Source of the DNA: Perkinsela sp. pyNocScin1 | Lineage: Eukaryota; Euglenozoa; Kinetoplastea; Prokinetoplastida; Perkinselidae | Assembly: GCA_964019655.1 (NCBI GenBank) | Contig: CAXHTR010000005.1 | Span: forward strand, 558,001 to 622,000 | Reading direction: 5' to 3' | Length of the DNA: 64,000 nt | Part shown: positions 36,762 through 46,608 of the stretch, piece after piece | Layout of the letters: every line of letters starts with the position of its first letter | How positions within the stretch are numbered: position 1 is the stretch's first letter | Position numbers and translations under genes: made by a program | Notes under the pieces: generated by a model | Database searches by the model: none | What the model saw: the letters and a program-made list of their open reading frames with translations, nothing else | Told to the model about the DNA's origin: nothing

Positions 36762-37517
36762 ATGCTCATTTCTCTCATCGTATCGTCTGAGGCCGACAAT
36801 GCAGCTCAGATCATGAGTTTTCAGAGGATAGCTATGGAAAGGTTTCTTTTTAGAGAGGATGCAGGGGAAAAATTGCTCAAAGATATGCATAGATTTCTCG
36901 TCGAAGAAAGCCCAAACAAGAATGATATGTGCACATGGCGAGGTGTCGGGTGCACTCGAAGTACTGTTAGTTCATTTCACCTTTCATCTAATGAATCAAA
37001 CATTTCCTGGATTTTGACCATGGATTGGCTACCCCCATCGGTACAGGCCTTGCATCTCGAACGTATCCCAACTTGGAATGGCTGGTTAGCTGAGAGACTT
37101 CCCCAGGATCTTCGATACATGTGCTTGATCTTTTGCAGTGCACGCTTCACGTCCATGCGATCTATCAACCTTCACAAGCTCCCAAGACTCTTAGAGGAGC
37201 TGTATGTACGTCAAGGTTGGTACGAAGGAGCTGTTCATATTGCGAATCTACCTGAGACAATGCGAGTTCTGTGCATCCAATACCGATGGATTAATCATGC
37301 TGTCATAGATGAAGAATCATTGCCGAAGAAATTAACGCATGTGCGCATTTCTCCAAGCGACCCAGACAAAATCAAAATCCTTAACACACTAGGGAAGCGA
37401 GTGATCGATCCGCGTGTTTCAAGCGGAGCGGACTTACCAGCAATCCTAAGCGAGTCCAAATTCTACGCAAAATTTCAGGCACCCCAGCATGAACAAATCT
37501 CCCTCATTTGGACCTAG
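36762..37517 (+). CDS. LRR protein 13, short class, GW subtype
   Basis: 251 aa. MLISLIVSSEADN leader, then an N-cap of about 60 residues with CTWRGVGC. Five irregular LRRs: after WLPPSVQALHLERI comes WNGWLAERLPQDLRYM, where NGW replaces the usual SGS. The long C-cap (KIKILNTLGKRVIDPRVSSG ... LSESKFYAKF) is shared only with the gene at 61589 (DIKVYAMGKRKHDSRV ... RESAYYTAF). The two form a distinct subtype 25 kb apart. No anchor. Confidence 0.86.
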   Translation: MLISLIVSSEADNAAQIMSFQRIAMERFLFREDAGEKLLKDMHRFLVEESPNKNDMCTWRGVGCTRSTVSSFHLSSNESNISWILTMDWLPPSVQALHLERIPTWNGWLAERLPQDLRYMCLIFCSARFTSMRSINLHKLPRLLEELYVRQGWYEGAVHIANLPETMRVLCIQYRWINHAVIDEESLPKKLTHVRISPSDPDKIKILNTLGKRVIDPRVSSGADLPAILSESKFYAKFQAPQHEQISLIWT

Positions 37518-37630
37518 ACTTATCATTGATCATCGTATTCTGAGAAATAATAGTAGCATATGAGTAGTACTGTAGCGATGATTCAGCAAAATATGAGCCT
37601 TTTTCACTTTGCAATTTCATAGCAGCATTT

Positions 37631-38485
37631 ATGTTGACTCTACTTATCTTGTGCGCGGATGTCTCACGGCCATCGAAGGTTGGAGCGGTTAACTATTCTC
37701 CCGAAATACAACTTGAAATGCTCCTTGAGGATATTGCGATTGACCCTTTACTCTATAAGCGGTCATTTTTCTCTAGCAAAGCTCCACACCCATGCAAATG
37801 GCGCGGCGTGCAGTGCGACCCCGCAAAGCGTATGCGGTCAATCTTCTGGTCTGGAATAGCTTTTAATGGAAGCCTCTTCTTCCGAAATATCCCGTCAACG
37901 GTATTCATGTTCTACGCTTCGAATTCAAAGCTGCTAGGATCATGCAATCTACGACACTTACCAGATCAATTACAGGTGCTTGAGCTTGCAAACAACAGTC
38001 TCAGCGGGAGTGTTTGCCTCACCGAATTACCTGCAGAAATTTCAACGCTCATTCTCGAAAATAATGAGATTACTGGGAGTATCGACCTCACACAGCTACC
38101 TGAGAATTTTGAGTTCCTCAACATGAAAAACAATCAGCTATCAGGGTCCGTCATTTTTAGCGCGCTCCCACCTCATATAGGTCGCATCGATCTTTCTGAT
38201 AACCAGCTGAGTGGCTCCATCATTTTTGCTGAAGGCGCAGATCTATCCCTGCGGTTCCTCGATCTCAGCAACAATCATTTTACAGGGAAGCTAAAAGTAC
38301 CGCAAATTGCAGCTGACAATGCTTTTAGCAAGTACACTTTCGATGACAATGCTTTCGAAGATGAGGCTGTAGTTGTCAACGAGATTTTTCGTGGCCAAGG
38401 TATATCCCTGCGTCGATGTGGCATAAAGCGTGTTCTTGATGCGAACGATAATCCAAGTCGTAACTACAAAATACATTTGGAGTGA
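37631..38485 (+). CDS. LRR protein 14, mixed-class N-cap
   Basis: 284 aa, ATG at 37631. MLTLLILCADVSRPSK is one of the better signal peptides. N-cap has a long-class-like PEIQLEMLLEDI followed by the short-class pair CKWRGVQC and RMRSIFW. Six LRRs, several very regular (ELPAEISTLILENNEITGSI). A repeat lacking LP (AEGADLSLRFLDLSNNHFTG) precedes the C-cap, which ends GIKRVLDANDNPSRNYKIHLE, a VVDxxG variant. A/T-rich codons. 113 bp after LRR 13. Confidence 0.9.
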   Translation: MLTLLILCADVSRPSKVGAVNYSPEIQLEMLLEDIAIDPLLYKRSFFSSKAPHPCKWRGVQCDPAKRMRSIFWSGIAFNGSLFFRNIPSTVFMFYASNSKLLGSCNLRHLPDQLQVLELANNSLSGSVCLTELPAEISTLILENNEITGSIDLTQLPENFEFLNMKNNQLSGSVIFSALPPHIGRIDLSDNQLSGSIIFAEGADLSLRFLDLSNNHFTGKLKVPQIAADNAFSKYTFDDNAFEDEAVVVNEIFRGQGISLRRCGIKRVLDANDNPSRNYKIHLE

Positions 38486-38616
38486 GGAATAAATAATACA
38501 AGGAAATCTTACAGGTATTTCGGAGACAAAAATACCGCGCAAGTTGGTAGAAGCATAATGGTCACTTAGTTTCGCTGTACGACTAACCTTTACACAAATA
38601 GAACCTATATTATTTG

Positions 38617-39156
38617 ATGGAAACTGTACCAAAGGAAGATTCTGTCGAGCCCCTTAGAGCGCTCAATGACCCAACTCCCCAGGAAAACGTTGTCGCTGAA
38701 AGTGAGTTGCGCGCGACCCCATCAAAGCAGAAACTTCAAGCAGAAGATGTCGCTATCACCCCTAAGCCAAGCTCTGCATCAAAAAAGCGCTCGATAAAAA
38801 CTCCGAATAGCAAGCGAGCGTCGAACAAACGCAAGAAACCAGCGATTACCAAAACGAAGCCGATGCCCCAGGGAAACTTCACGGATAATGTTTGCCAAAC
38901 TTGTGGCCTATGCAGGACTACCTGGAAGTACTGCGGCTGGCTCGGGAGGCCCCACCCGTCGCCCCTTTCATTGCACAAGCTTCGCAGATCTTTACTCGTT
39001 TTCAAAGAATGCGAGAATTTTCCATCCAAAGTAGAAGTACCATCGAAAGATGCAGATGCTCCTCTAGTAGATATTTCCTTCGATCCCAAGACAGAAGAGA
39101 CTGAAGTAGAGGCTTGTCCTGAAACAGGGCCCTCCGATGTAGTCATTGTGCAGTGA
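38617..39156 (+). CDS. Basic Cys-containing protein, possibly nuclear
   Basis: 179 aa from the ATG at 38617 (a TTG precedes it). Not recognised. Residues 1-85 are disordered and basic with SKKRS, SKRASNKRKKP and PKP motifs like an NLS or linker-histone tail. A small Cys cluster (VCQTCGLCRTTWKYCGW) could bind one zinc ion. The C-terminal 45 residues are acidic. A non-LRR gene within an LRR cluster, on the same strand as its neighbours. Charge pattern suggests a chromatin-associated or adaptor protein; this is inference only. Confidence 0.65.
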   Translation: METVPKEDSVEPLRALNDPTPQENVVAESELRATPSKQKLQAEDVAITPKPSSASKKRSIKTPNSKRASNKRKKPAITKTKPMPQGNFTDNVCQTCGLCRTTWKYCGWLGRPHPSPLSLHKLRRSLLVFKECENFPSKVEVPSKDADAPLVDISFDPKTEETEVEACPETGPSDVVIVQ

Positions 39157-39326
39157 AAATTGATCATATTGTGAATTCACGAAGATCACCTATCTTTCCG
39201 CCTTTGTAGTGTGGTAAATTGCAGCAAAATCATGCAGCTTTTCAATGGGGTAGCTTGTATAGGTGGCCCTATTGTGGAAAATTTTCTCCTATAGTTTTGC
39301 TCGCATTAAGCTTTTTGTTACTAAAA

Positions 39327-40058
39327 ATGACATCAGTCTTTATCATTGCTGCTGCTGAACCGATGGGTGAAACAGGATCACGAAGGATCGAGGAAATGCA
39401 GGCAATACTTCTCAACCTCTTTTTCCATCACGGAGAGGCGCATCCCGGTGTTTATGGCCCCACCCATGACGACCCTAATAACCAGACACCCAAGAAAATC
39501 TATACTTTGAAAACTCTCAGTGAAGCGCACGTCACTGGTCAATTCCTGGTTCAAGGCTTTCATTTTCTCCTAGACCTCAGTGAGGGCACAGTCACGAGCG
39601 TGTCATCACGCATGTATCGAAGCGACATGTTTCGCATCAAGCGTTTATGGTACGAGTACTTGCCCTCGACAGTAAGGTTCCTTGCCATTGAGCGTTGTGG
39701 ACAGCAGTTTGAGCTTAAGACACGTCTTCTCCCGAAAATGGCAACAAATGTGTCCTTACATTCCAATAAGATATTCGGCTCGATCGATCTGTGGACGCTC
39801 CCAGAAGATCTTGTATACTTCGACGTTTCACATAACGCCATCACAGGAACAATTGACCTGTGTGAGCTTCCACGTGCAATCGAGTCCATCAACCTCGGGA
39901 GAAACTTCATCGAACAAGAAGCGCTTGAGTACGCCAACCTGCCGCAGACACTCAAGGTAGTCAGCCTGGAAGATTTACAGATCAGCGCAATCTTTCCAGC
40001 TGAAGGTCAGCCGTCATCAAAAGTTTTCGTCGCGCCAAGTAAGACACGTGTAAGCTAG
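39327..40058 (+). CDS. LRR protein 15, short class without the Cys pair
   Basis: 243 aa from the ATG at 39327. The frame is open further upstream through a hydrophobic stretch but has no earlier ATG. MTSVFIIAAAEPMGETG leader. The N-cap is divergent: no C-x6-C, and instead a His-rich loop (FFHHGEAHPGVYGPTHDD). Five LRRs (YLPSTV, LLPKMA, TLPEDL, ELPRAI, NLPQTL). The repeats IFGSIDLWTLP and FIEQEALEYANLP resemble those of the genes at 12240 and 62616. C-cap short, ending in Lys/Arg. Confidence 0.84.
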   Translation: MTSVFIIAAAEPMGETGSRRIEEMQAILLNLFFHHGEAHPGVYGPTHDDPNNQTPKKIYTLKTLSEAHVTGQFLVQGFHFLLDLSEGTVTSVSSRMYRSDMFRIKRLWYEYLPSTVRFLAIERCGQQFELKTRLLPKMATNVSLHSNKIFGSIDLWTLPEDLVYFDVSHNAITGTIDLCELPRAIESINLGRNFIEQEALEYANLPQTLKVVSLEDLQISAIFPAEGQPSSKVFVAPSKTRVS

Positions 40059-40210
40059 TGCGTACAAAGACCTACCGTCTGCAGATGATACGCCGACGAC
40101 TTCAGCTTCTATGCACAAGCAACACAAAGCCGTAACTTAGGTCGTCGTATGAACAAAGTAGCTGCATGCATCAATAACATGTATTACTATTTCCAACTTC
40201 GATTCCTAGT

Positions 40211-41041
40211 ATGCTTCCAGTACACTTCTTTTCCTGCGCCGACGACATCACCGCAGCGCTTGGCCGTATCGATATCAGTCAGCTGCCACAGCAGACCCTC
40301 ATGGAGCTCCTCTTAAAAGACTGCGCAAACACTGCGCGCTTTCGAGATGCGCAGCGCAATTTCAGAGACATCGCAGAGTGGCAAGACGTGTATCTGAATG
40401 AAGATGGCGATGTTACGAGCATCAATTGGAGCTTGATACGCCTCGACGGTCCTGTCGGCTTGCAGTATTTGCCACGCACAGTCGAAAAATTCTATGCCGT
40501 GTCGTGCTCTATCACAGGGGAGGTTAGCCTCGCGGACCTCCCAGCACTACTTTATTCTTTTTCCATGAGCAGAAATTCGCTCGTTGGGCCCTTGGATCTC
40601 ACTCTGCTCGCACAGCATATCGAAAATTTTGTCCTGTCGTACAATATGCTGACGGGGGAGTTGTGTCTGACAAGTCTTCCCCCGACTATCCTCGAGCTCG
40701 ATCTCGCGTCGAATCAATTTGAAGGATCACTCGACTTGACGGGCCTGCCAGCATCTCTGGAAGAGCTCTACCTCAGTAAAAATAAATTTTCGGGGTCTAT
40801 CTCCCTCGATCACCTTCCGGCGTCACTTCACGGACTGGACATCTCAAGCAACTACCTCGTCGGTGACGTGGACGCTCGAAAGATCCCAGCAGGTTTGTCG
40901 TACTTTGAGTTTGAGTACAACGATTTTTCGGGGACACTCAACCTCGAAGGCGTGCGCAATACGTCGGTTTACCCGGACGGGAACAATTTCGCCGTCGTCA
41001 TCGGCCGCAACGGGGCTATAATTCCGAAAGAGGCAGAATAA
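40211..41041 (+). CDS. LRR protein 16, long class
   Basis: 276 aa, ATG at 40211. MLPVHFFSCADDITAALGRID leader. N-cap PQQTLMELLLKDCANTARF ... WQDVYLNEDGDVTSINW. Seven LRRs (YLPRTV, DLPALL, LLAQHI, SLPPTI, GLPASL, HLPASL, KIPAGL), the third with LA in place of LP. The C-cap is reduced to NFAVVIGRNGAIIPKEAE, so the usual VVD is VVI. 152 bp after LRR 15. Confidence 0.92.
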   Translation: MLPVHFFSCADDITAALGRIDISQLPQQTLMELLLKDCANTARFRDAQRNFRDIAEWQDVYLNEDGDVTSINWSLIRLDGPVGLQYLPRTVEKFYAVSCSITGEVSLADLPALLYSFSMSRNSLVGPLDLTLLAQHIENFVLSYNMLTGELCLTSLPPTILELDLASNQFEGSLDLTGLPASLEELYLSKNKFSGSISLDHLPASLHGLDISSNYLVGDVDARKIPAGLSYFEFEYNDFSGTLNLEGVRNTSVYPDGNNFAVVIGRNGAIIPKEAE

Positions 41042-41646
41042 GCGAGTTTTAGTTGAACTGCGAATGAATAGCTTATTATGAAACAACAATACGAGAATAG
41101 GTGGAAGTACAGTGCATATTTGATTCAAGCCACTAAGCTTTGATTTTTATTTTTTTCAAAAGCAACGCAATGCACTGTGCCCTGACTCAGACGTCTTTTC
41201 GTAGTTCTGATAAAAAATAGGGAACGAACTTCGAGGTCGCTATGGTCATAAATCGCACACTGCCCCTGGGTGTTGATAGGTGCGATAACTTCTCAAAAGA
41301 TTTTTTTCAAATCATTTCTGAAGAACTCGGTCGTAAGTAGAAGTCGATCTCCTTACATTTGCTTCAGAAAGAGATAATCTCTGTGTGTTATTCAGCCTAT
41401 TGGTTACAGACTTAACCAGTGATACGTTTCACAATCGACTTTGCTTTCATTCCATTGCGTGAGTAGATTAGCATATTCCATTTCCAGAGCTGAATGGGTG
41501 CTGCAATAAAGTATCGCATAGAATAAAGGAGTGTAATAGAATATTTGTTTAGCTACCCCCACGAGCACAGGTTAAGAACGCAATGTGTATGCATTTGTGC
41601 AAAGTTTTCACTTTGTGTATGAAATATCCATCTTTTTCTTTACACC
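41042..41646. other. Intergenic gap without a recognisable gene
   Basis: 605 bp between two plus-strand LRR genes. AT-rich, no gene, RNA or clear repeat. Confidence 0.5.
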
Positions 41647-42684
41647 ATGCTATTCATACTCACTGCGCTCGACACATCTATTGGGCGCTTCGATCGTTTT
41701 TCTGTGCCCCAACAAGACCTCATGGAGATGCTCGTGTCTCGGCTCATCGGGGCAGACGGCATCGTGGGTGACGCAAGCGAGGTGCAACCTTGTAAAGCGT
41801 GGTCCGGCATCACCTGCAACGAAGATGGCGAAGTCACTGAGATCAACTGGCAGTGGGAGGCCATCGAGGGCGGGGAGATCAACTTGCAGTACATTCCATC
41901 GTCCGTCGAGAAATTCACGTTCATGGTCTGCGATCTGAGCGGAAGCGCTGACCTATCGGCGCTGCCCAAGGGGCTCACCAAGCTGGCGCTGAGCTACAAC
42001 GCGCTTTCGGGCGCTGTGGTTGCCGACTTGCTCCCGAAGCAGCTCCAAACGCTCTGGCTCAACTCCAACAAATTTTCGGATAATCTGGAAGCACAGCTCC
42101 TTCCCCGTGGGCTCGTTTCCATTGACATCTCGAGGAATTTTTTCACGGGAAGTATTGACCTGACGCACCTGCCAGAAACGCTCGTCGACTTCAATGCCTC
42201 TTCCAACGACTTTTCGGGCTGTATCGAACTCTCAGAGCTCCCAAGCACGCTTGAGCGCTTCAATCTCAAAAATAACCATCTGGAAGGGCCCATCAGCCTG
42301 CGTCGTCTCCCAGCGCCATTGACAGAGCTCAACCTGAGCGACAACAAGCTATCTGGGGGTATTTCCCTCGATAGTCTGCCTGATCTGCTGAAATCGCTCG
42401 AACTCCACGTCAATGCGCTGAGCGGCGAGCTGCGCTTCGATAAAATCCCAGAGAGCCTCGAAAAGATAAATCTCTCGTTCAATGCGTTCTCAGGCGATCT
42501 CAACTTGACTCCTTTGGTCGAGCACAGCGGTGCAATCGACCTGTCTGGGAACCGCTTTGCGGGGGAAGTGGCCGTTGACCCAGCAACGTTCTTTCTCGAG
42601 GTCAATCTGAAGAAGAACGGCGACATCGAAGTCGTTGATCTGGACGGTGTGCCTTTTGACGAGCATTTTATTCGGCTACGTTGA
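41647..42684 (+). CDS. LRR protein 17, long class
   Basis: 345 aa, ATG at 41647. MLFILTALDTSIGRFDRF: only eight hydrophobic residues. N-cap PQQDLMEMLVSRL ... CKAWSGITCNEDGEVTEINW combines a Cys pair with the DGEV motif. Ten LRRs, very regular and C/G-rich at the DNA level. Repeat 10 (PLVEHSGAIDLSGNRFAG) lacks LP. C-cap IEVVDLDGVPFDEHFIRLR. Converges with LRR 18, only 51 bp between stops. Confidence 0.94.
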   Translation: MLFILTALDTSIGRFDRFSVPQQDLMEMLVSRLIGADGIVGDASEVQPCKAWSGITCNEDGEVTEINWQWEAIEGGEINLQYIPSSVEKFTFMVCDLSGSADLSALPKGLTKLALSYNALSGAVVADLLPKQLQTLWLNSNKFSDNLEAQLLPRGLVSIDISRNFFTGSIDLTHLPETLVDFNASSNDFSGCIELSELPSTLERFNLKNNHLEGPISLRRLPAPLTELNLSDNKLSGGISLDSLPDLLKSLELHVNALSGELRFDKIPESLEKINLSFNAFSGDLNLTPLVEHSGAIDLSGNRFAGEVAVDPATFFLEVNLKKNGDIEVVDLDGVPFDEHFIRLR

Positions 42685-42735
42685 AGGAAAGTTCAAAGTT
42701 TGAATAAAAATGGCTGAGATTCTTACAATTCGCCC

Positions 42736-43413
42736 TCACATCCATCCGTTTCCCTCAGTCCGAATCCGTCGATCCACTTCGCCGTCAAGCCATCGGACTT
42801 TGACATACCCAAGGCGGACCTCGAGGAGGTCGTGCGGGAGTGCAGCCTTAATGACGATGGCGTCTCCAAAAGAATTATTCACAAGGTCGATGCACCGAAT
42901 GCTTTTCGGTAGGGCAGTCAGATCGACGTGCCCCGCAAAGCAGTTCCCGCGCAGGAAGAGCGAAGCCATGCGCTTTGGCAGGTGCCGGAGATCGAGCCAC
43001 CCGATCAGGCAGCAGCGATTCATCGCAAACGTTTCGATCGCTCGAGGCAGAAACTCCGGATGCAGCTCCGTGAAGACGAGCGATTTGTCGTCGATGTGCA
43101 CCTTTCGCGTCGTCGGGGGAAACCAGTTGAGGTTGTATGACTTGTGCATGCAGAAGTATGTGCCCCAAGCGATTTCATGAACGAATCCGCCTGCGCACCG
43201 AATGCCAGCCCACGTGCAGACATCCTCGAGAATCGTGGTGGATCGCAGCAGCATTCGGCTCGTCAGGGCATAGCGCACCTCATCATCACGAATCTGTAAG
43301 AGCTTGTGCACGCAGCGCGCTTGGAACTGCAGCGATTGGTATGTTTTCACATCAATCGAGTCTGCGCAGTGCAGGAGGATCATGAGACTGGGCAGCATCA
43401 CCTGTTGGTACAT
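42736..43413 (-). CDS. LRR protein 18, short class
   Basis: 225 aa from 43413; the in-frame ATG at 43383 (MILLHCADSIDV) fits the family start better. N-cap with RSTTILEDVCTWAGIRCAGG and VHEIAWG. Five LRRs (WFPPTT, FLPRAI, HLPKRM, ALPKSI, ALPHDL). The C-cap ends VRLGYVKVRWLDGEVDRRI, a variant of the short-class tail seen at 31516 and 35330. It is the only minus-strand gene between two plus-strand LRR genes. Confidence 0.87.
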   Translation of the reverse strand: MYQQVMLPSLMILLHCADSIDVKTYQSLQFQARCVHKLLQIRDDEVRYALTSRMLLRSTTILEDVCTWAGIRCAGGFVHEIAWGTYFCMHKSYNLNWFPPTTRKVHIDDKSLVFTELHPEFLPRAIETFAMNRCCLIGWLDLRHLPKRMASLFLRGNCFAGHVDLTALPKSIRCIDLVNNSFGDAIVIKAALPHDLLEVRLGYVKVRWLDGEVDRRIRTEGNGWM

Positions 43414-43844
43414 TTACATTGGAAGAGGAAGGTCAATGAAGAAAAAGAGAATTTAATATTTCGCACCGTTTGAATTTGGGTAACACACGGCTTCGGTCTT
43501 TCAAAATTACGGTCTTACAGAGCAGGTATACGGATCCTTGGGCCTGCATTCATCCGTTACGAACACGATTTTGTACACGCTCAAAGTTGAATAGATAAGC
43601 TCGGGAAACTGTCTTGCGAAGATGAAGTGAAGACTTCCTTTCCCGAGAAGATTTCGCGTGCTTGTGAAAAAACTGAGATTTTCTGCAATTTGAGTCGCTA
43701 TACTCGTATCATGCGACAATAAGTAATTTACGTCTAGTTGTCACTGCATCAAAGGGAAAACCTGCGCACATCGAATCAGGCGCCCTTGGATTTTAGCATT
43801 TCAATTTCTATGTGCGTTCTCTTTCTTCACATTTTTTCGCTCGA
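43414..43844. other. Divergent intergenic region
   Basis: 431 bp between LRR 18 (minus) and LRR 19 (plus). No gene or repeat recognised; should carry leader sequences of both. Confidence 0.5.
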
Positions 43845-44960
43845 ATGCTCACATTTATCCAGTGTGCAGACATCGGCGCTGGGCGCGTGGACCGCAGCTC
43901 CCTCTCGCACCAGACGCTCCTCGAGCTCCTTGTGCAGGGCGTTCCGCAACGCGCAAAGCAGCTGTTCTGCGACGACCAAGGCACGTTCTTTGACATTGAC
44001 AAGTGGAGCGGCGTGACGCTCAACGAGTCGAGCGAAGTGCACTCGGTATGGTGGACGTTCTATGGCCTCGAGGGGCCCATGGACATGCAGTGGCTCCCAC
44101 CGACACTCACTGTCTTTCGCATTGCCGGAAATTCACTCTGCAGTGACATCGATTTCACTGTGTTACCGGACGCGCTCATCAACTTCGACGTGAGCGAGAA
44201 CGCTTTTTCGGGGGCTGCAGTGCTCCACAGCCTCCCGACGAAGCTCGTGCTGCTCAATGCCTCGCGCAACAAGCTGAGTGGAAGAATTGTCATTGCGAAC
44301 CTCCCGGCGTCGCTCACGACCATAACGCTCGACAGCAACGCGCTGAGCGGCAAGCTCGACCTCTCTGGCGTCTCACCCACGCTCACGGTCCTCAGCCTGC
44401 ATGCCAACGACCTGCAAGGCACTCTGCTGTTACCCGCAGGGCTCGCACTTGAGAAAATCATCCTGCGCAAAAATAATTTCGTGGGGACCTTCGACACTTC
44501 TCGCCTGCCACCTTCGAGCGTGCTCGTCTACCTCAACAACAACCGGCTTGAGGGCTCTCTGCGCCTCATAGGCCTGCCTTCGAAATTGCGCAAGTTCGCG
44601 GCGGATGCCAACCGCTTCTCGGGGGGCATCGACCTGACGGCGCTGCCCGAAACCCTCGAGTCGCTCACGCTGGGTGTCAATCAGCTCTCGGGGTCACTTG
44701 ACCTCAGCCGACTGCCGGCCACGCTCGTCCACTTGTATCTACAGTGCAACCAGCTGAGCGGGGAACTTCGGCTCAGCGCGCTGCCAAATGCGCTCAATTA
44801 TCTCTTTTTGGAGGGCAACAGATTTGAGGATCGCGTGCAGATGGAGACCATCCCGAACGGGCTTGTGACAATGCGTTTGGATCGATCGCATACAATAGTC
44901 GACGCGAACGGGAAGACCGTGAGCGACCGGCGCTTCATACAGTGCCTAAAAAAATACTGA
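43845..44960 (+). CDS. LRR protein 19, long class
   Basis: 371 aa from the ATG at 43845 (the frame reaches a GTG at 43812). MLTFIQCADIGAGRVDRS. N-cap SHQTLLELLVQGVPQRAKQ ... WSGVTLNESSEVHSVWW. Twelve LRRs, C/G-rich codons, with near-consensus units such as ALPETLESLTLGVNQLSGSL. C-cap HTIVDANGKTVSDRRFIQ. One repeat (LPAGLALEKIILRKNNFVG) is shortened at its start. Confidence 0.94.
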   Translation: MLTFIQCADIGAGRVDRSSLSHQTLLELLVQGVPQRAKQLFCDDQGTFFDIDKWSGVTLNESSEVHSVWWTFYGLEGPMDMQWLPPTLTVFRIAGNSLCSDIDFTVLPDALINFDVSENAFSGAAVLHSLPTKLVLLNASRNKLSGRIVIANLPASLTTITLDSNALSGKLDLSGVSPTLTVLSLHANDLQGTLLLPAGLALEKIILRKNNFVGTFDTSRLPPSSVLVYLNNNRLEGSLRLIGLPSKLRKFAADANRFSGGIDLTALPETLESLTLGVNQLSGSLDLSRLPATLVHLYLQCNQLSGELRLSALPNALNYLFLEGNRFEDRVQMETIPNGLVTMRLDRSHTIVDANGKTVSDRRFIQCLKKY

Positions 44961-45167
44961 GCGCTTGTGAATCCTGTGATTAATTTCTTTAAAAATTCAA
45001 TGTATCCGATTTGAAGCACATCTCGTAATGTTGACATGGGCACCTATACCTGAATTCCTTTGATTCTGTTTGTATTTTCCAATGAATTCCAGCTCTTCTC
45101 AAGAAGATAGGGTCATGCATTCATTCGCGTGAAATATTTGTTTTAAAGAGCGGCGATCTCGAAAACG

Positions 45168-46070
45168 TTATCTTTTGCATGAGCCGTGCTTGTGTAGACT
45201 CTCTCGCTCAATAAAAATGCCAGGAAATACTTGCGAAATCGTCGGAAAGCCCCCGTCGATGTTTATGATAGTGCCGAATTTGTCTTCGTCGACGGATATC
45301 CCCGCAAGGTTGGCCGGCATGGCGCCGACCGTCAGAACGTCCTGTGCAAAGTCATTCAGTTCGAGTGAGAGCGACCGCATACTCGGAGGTATTCGCCGGA
45401 GGTCGATTTCCCCCGAGAGCTGGTTACCGGAGAGCTCGAGGATCTCTAGCCCATCTGGCAGATTGGTGAGGTCAGCAGACCCCGTAAAATTGTTGTCAGA
45501 GAGGCACAGCACTTGTAGCCCCTGGGGCAGTTGATTGAGCAGCAGCGATCCCGCAAAAACGTTTGATCGGACGGATACGTTGCAAATATCTGGTGGCAGC
45601 CCGGTGACGTCGAAGCTTCCGATGATGTCGTTGCAATCACACACGAAGACAACGAGTGACGCGGGAAGCATACGCGTGTCGAGCGAGCCGTCGAGCAGCA
45701 TGTCGCTGATGCGAAAGCTCTCGAGGCGCCCAGGGAGCCACCGCAAGTCGATGCTGCCGCCGCTACACAGTTTGCTGTTCTCGTCGTACCCAAAAATGAT
45801 ATCGACCTGGCTTCTGTCCCAGTCTATGATGAGAACGTGACCGGCAGAGTCGAGCTGGACGCCTACCCATGTTTTGACCTCGGTGAACGCGCCGTCGTGC
45901 TGGAACGCCCCCACGTCATCCAGGCCACCCACGAGGAGCTCCATGAGCGTTTGCTCAGAGAGTGTGGCCTTATCGACTCGGCTGACATACGGGTTATCAA
46001 CAGTGAGGATTATGTCAAGCATGATGATTCGACTTTGTGAAAATATAAATGAAAGAAAGTGAATTTGCAT
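45168..46070 (-). CDS. LRR protein 20, long class, LDEDK-type C-cap
   Basis: 300 aa from 46070; the ATG at 46022 (MLDIILTVDNPYVSRVD) corresponds to the family start. With the longer start the leader MQIHFLSFIFSQSRIIML is more convincingly hydrophobic. N-cap SEQTLMELLVGGLDDVGAF ... WVGVQLDSAGHVLIIDW. Seven LRRs. C-cap AQDVLTVGAMP ... VDEDKFGTIINIDGG pairs it with the genes at 15418 and 59610. A short acidic insertion precedes the first LRR. Confidence 0.91.
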   Translation of the reverse strand: MQIHFLSFIFSQSRIIMLDIILTVDNPYVSRVDKATLSEQTLMELLVGGLDDVGAFQHDGAFTEVKTWVGVQLDSAGHVLIIDWDRSQVDIIFGYDENSKLCSGGSIDLRWLPGRLESFRISDMLLDGSLDTRMLPASLVVFVCDCNDIIGSFDVTGLPPDICNVSVRSNVFAGSLLLNQLPQGLQVLCLSDNNFTGSADLTNLPDGLEILELSGNQLSGEIDLRRIPPSMRSLSLELNDFAQDVLTVGAMPANLAGISVDEDKFGTIINIDGGFPTISQVFPGIFIERESLHKHGSCKR

Positions 46071-46608
46071 TGCGCATGTCGCTGCGCGGGTTCAAGCTGA
46101 AAATAATGGTGTGACTGGAACCAGTTATTAGCCGAGGGAGAAGAGTGAGCTTAAAAGACGGAAAATAAAAAATTCGGAAATAGCTCATGTACTACGCCTG
46201 GCATGCATGACAGGGGTGTACATCAGCATCTTCGATCTTTCATCGACTGCTCGCCCCTATAAGTCAACAATGTATCCAAAAAGGTGTGCATAAGTGATCT
46301 TTCATCGCATGGCGGCAATGCTTTGCGCATTGGAGAAATTTTTCGGAAAAAATCTCCATCTTTCATGCTTCATGATCAAGGCTCAGCAAGTCGAAAAAAA
46401 TAAGTTTGCTCTCCTTGGAATGCTTCATGGGCCTCAAATACTGCATCTTCGCACGCATCTCTCAGCCAACAGAGCGCATATAAAAGTATAGAAATTTGAA
46501 AAAGGATTCCACTCATGAACACTCATGACTTTTGCCTCTTCTCTTTGACAAATTTATAGACTTTATCGTGTATCGTATCATATTTCTCTTTCCCATAATC
46601 ATGAATTT
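46071..46608. other. Intergenic gap without a recognisable gene
   Basis: 538 bp between two minus-strand LRR genes. AT-rich, no gene, RNA or repeat recognised. Confidence 0.5.

Noticed and set aside
37620-43870. TGCGCAG or TGTGCAG near LRR starts as 3' splice sites of a first intron
   Set aside because: The AG is missing at the same place in several members (for example 37631 and 55242), and an in-frame start codon precedes it in all, so it is better read as the C-A-D residues of the leader.
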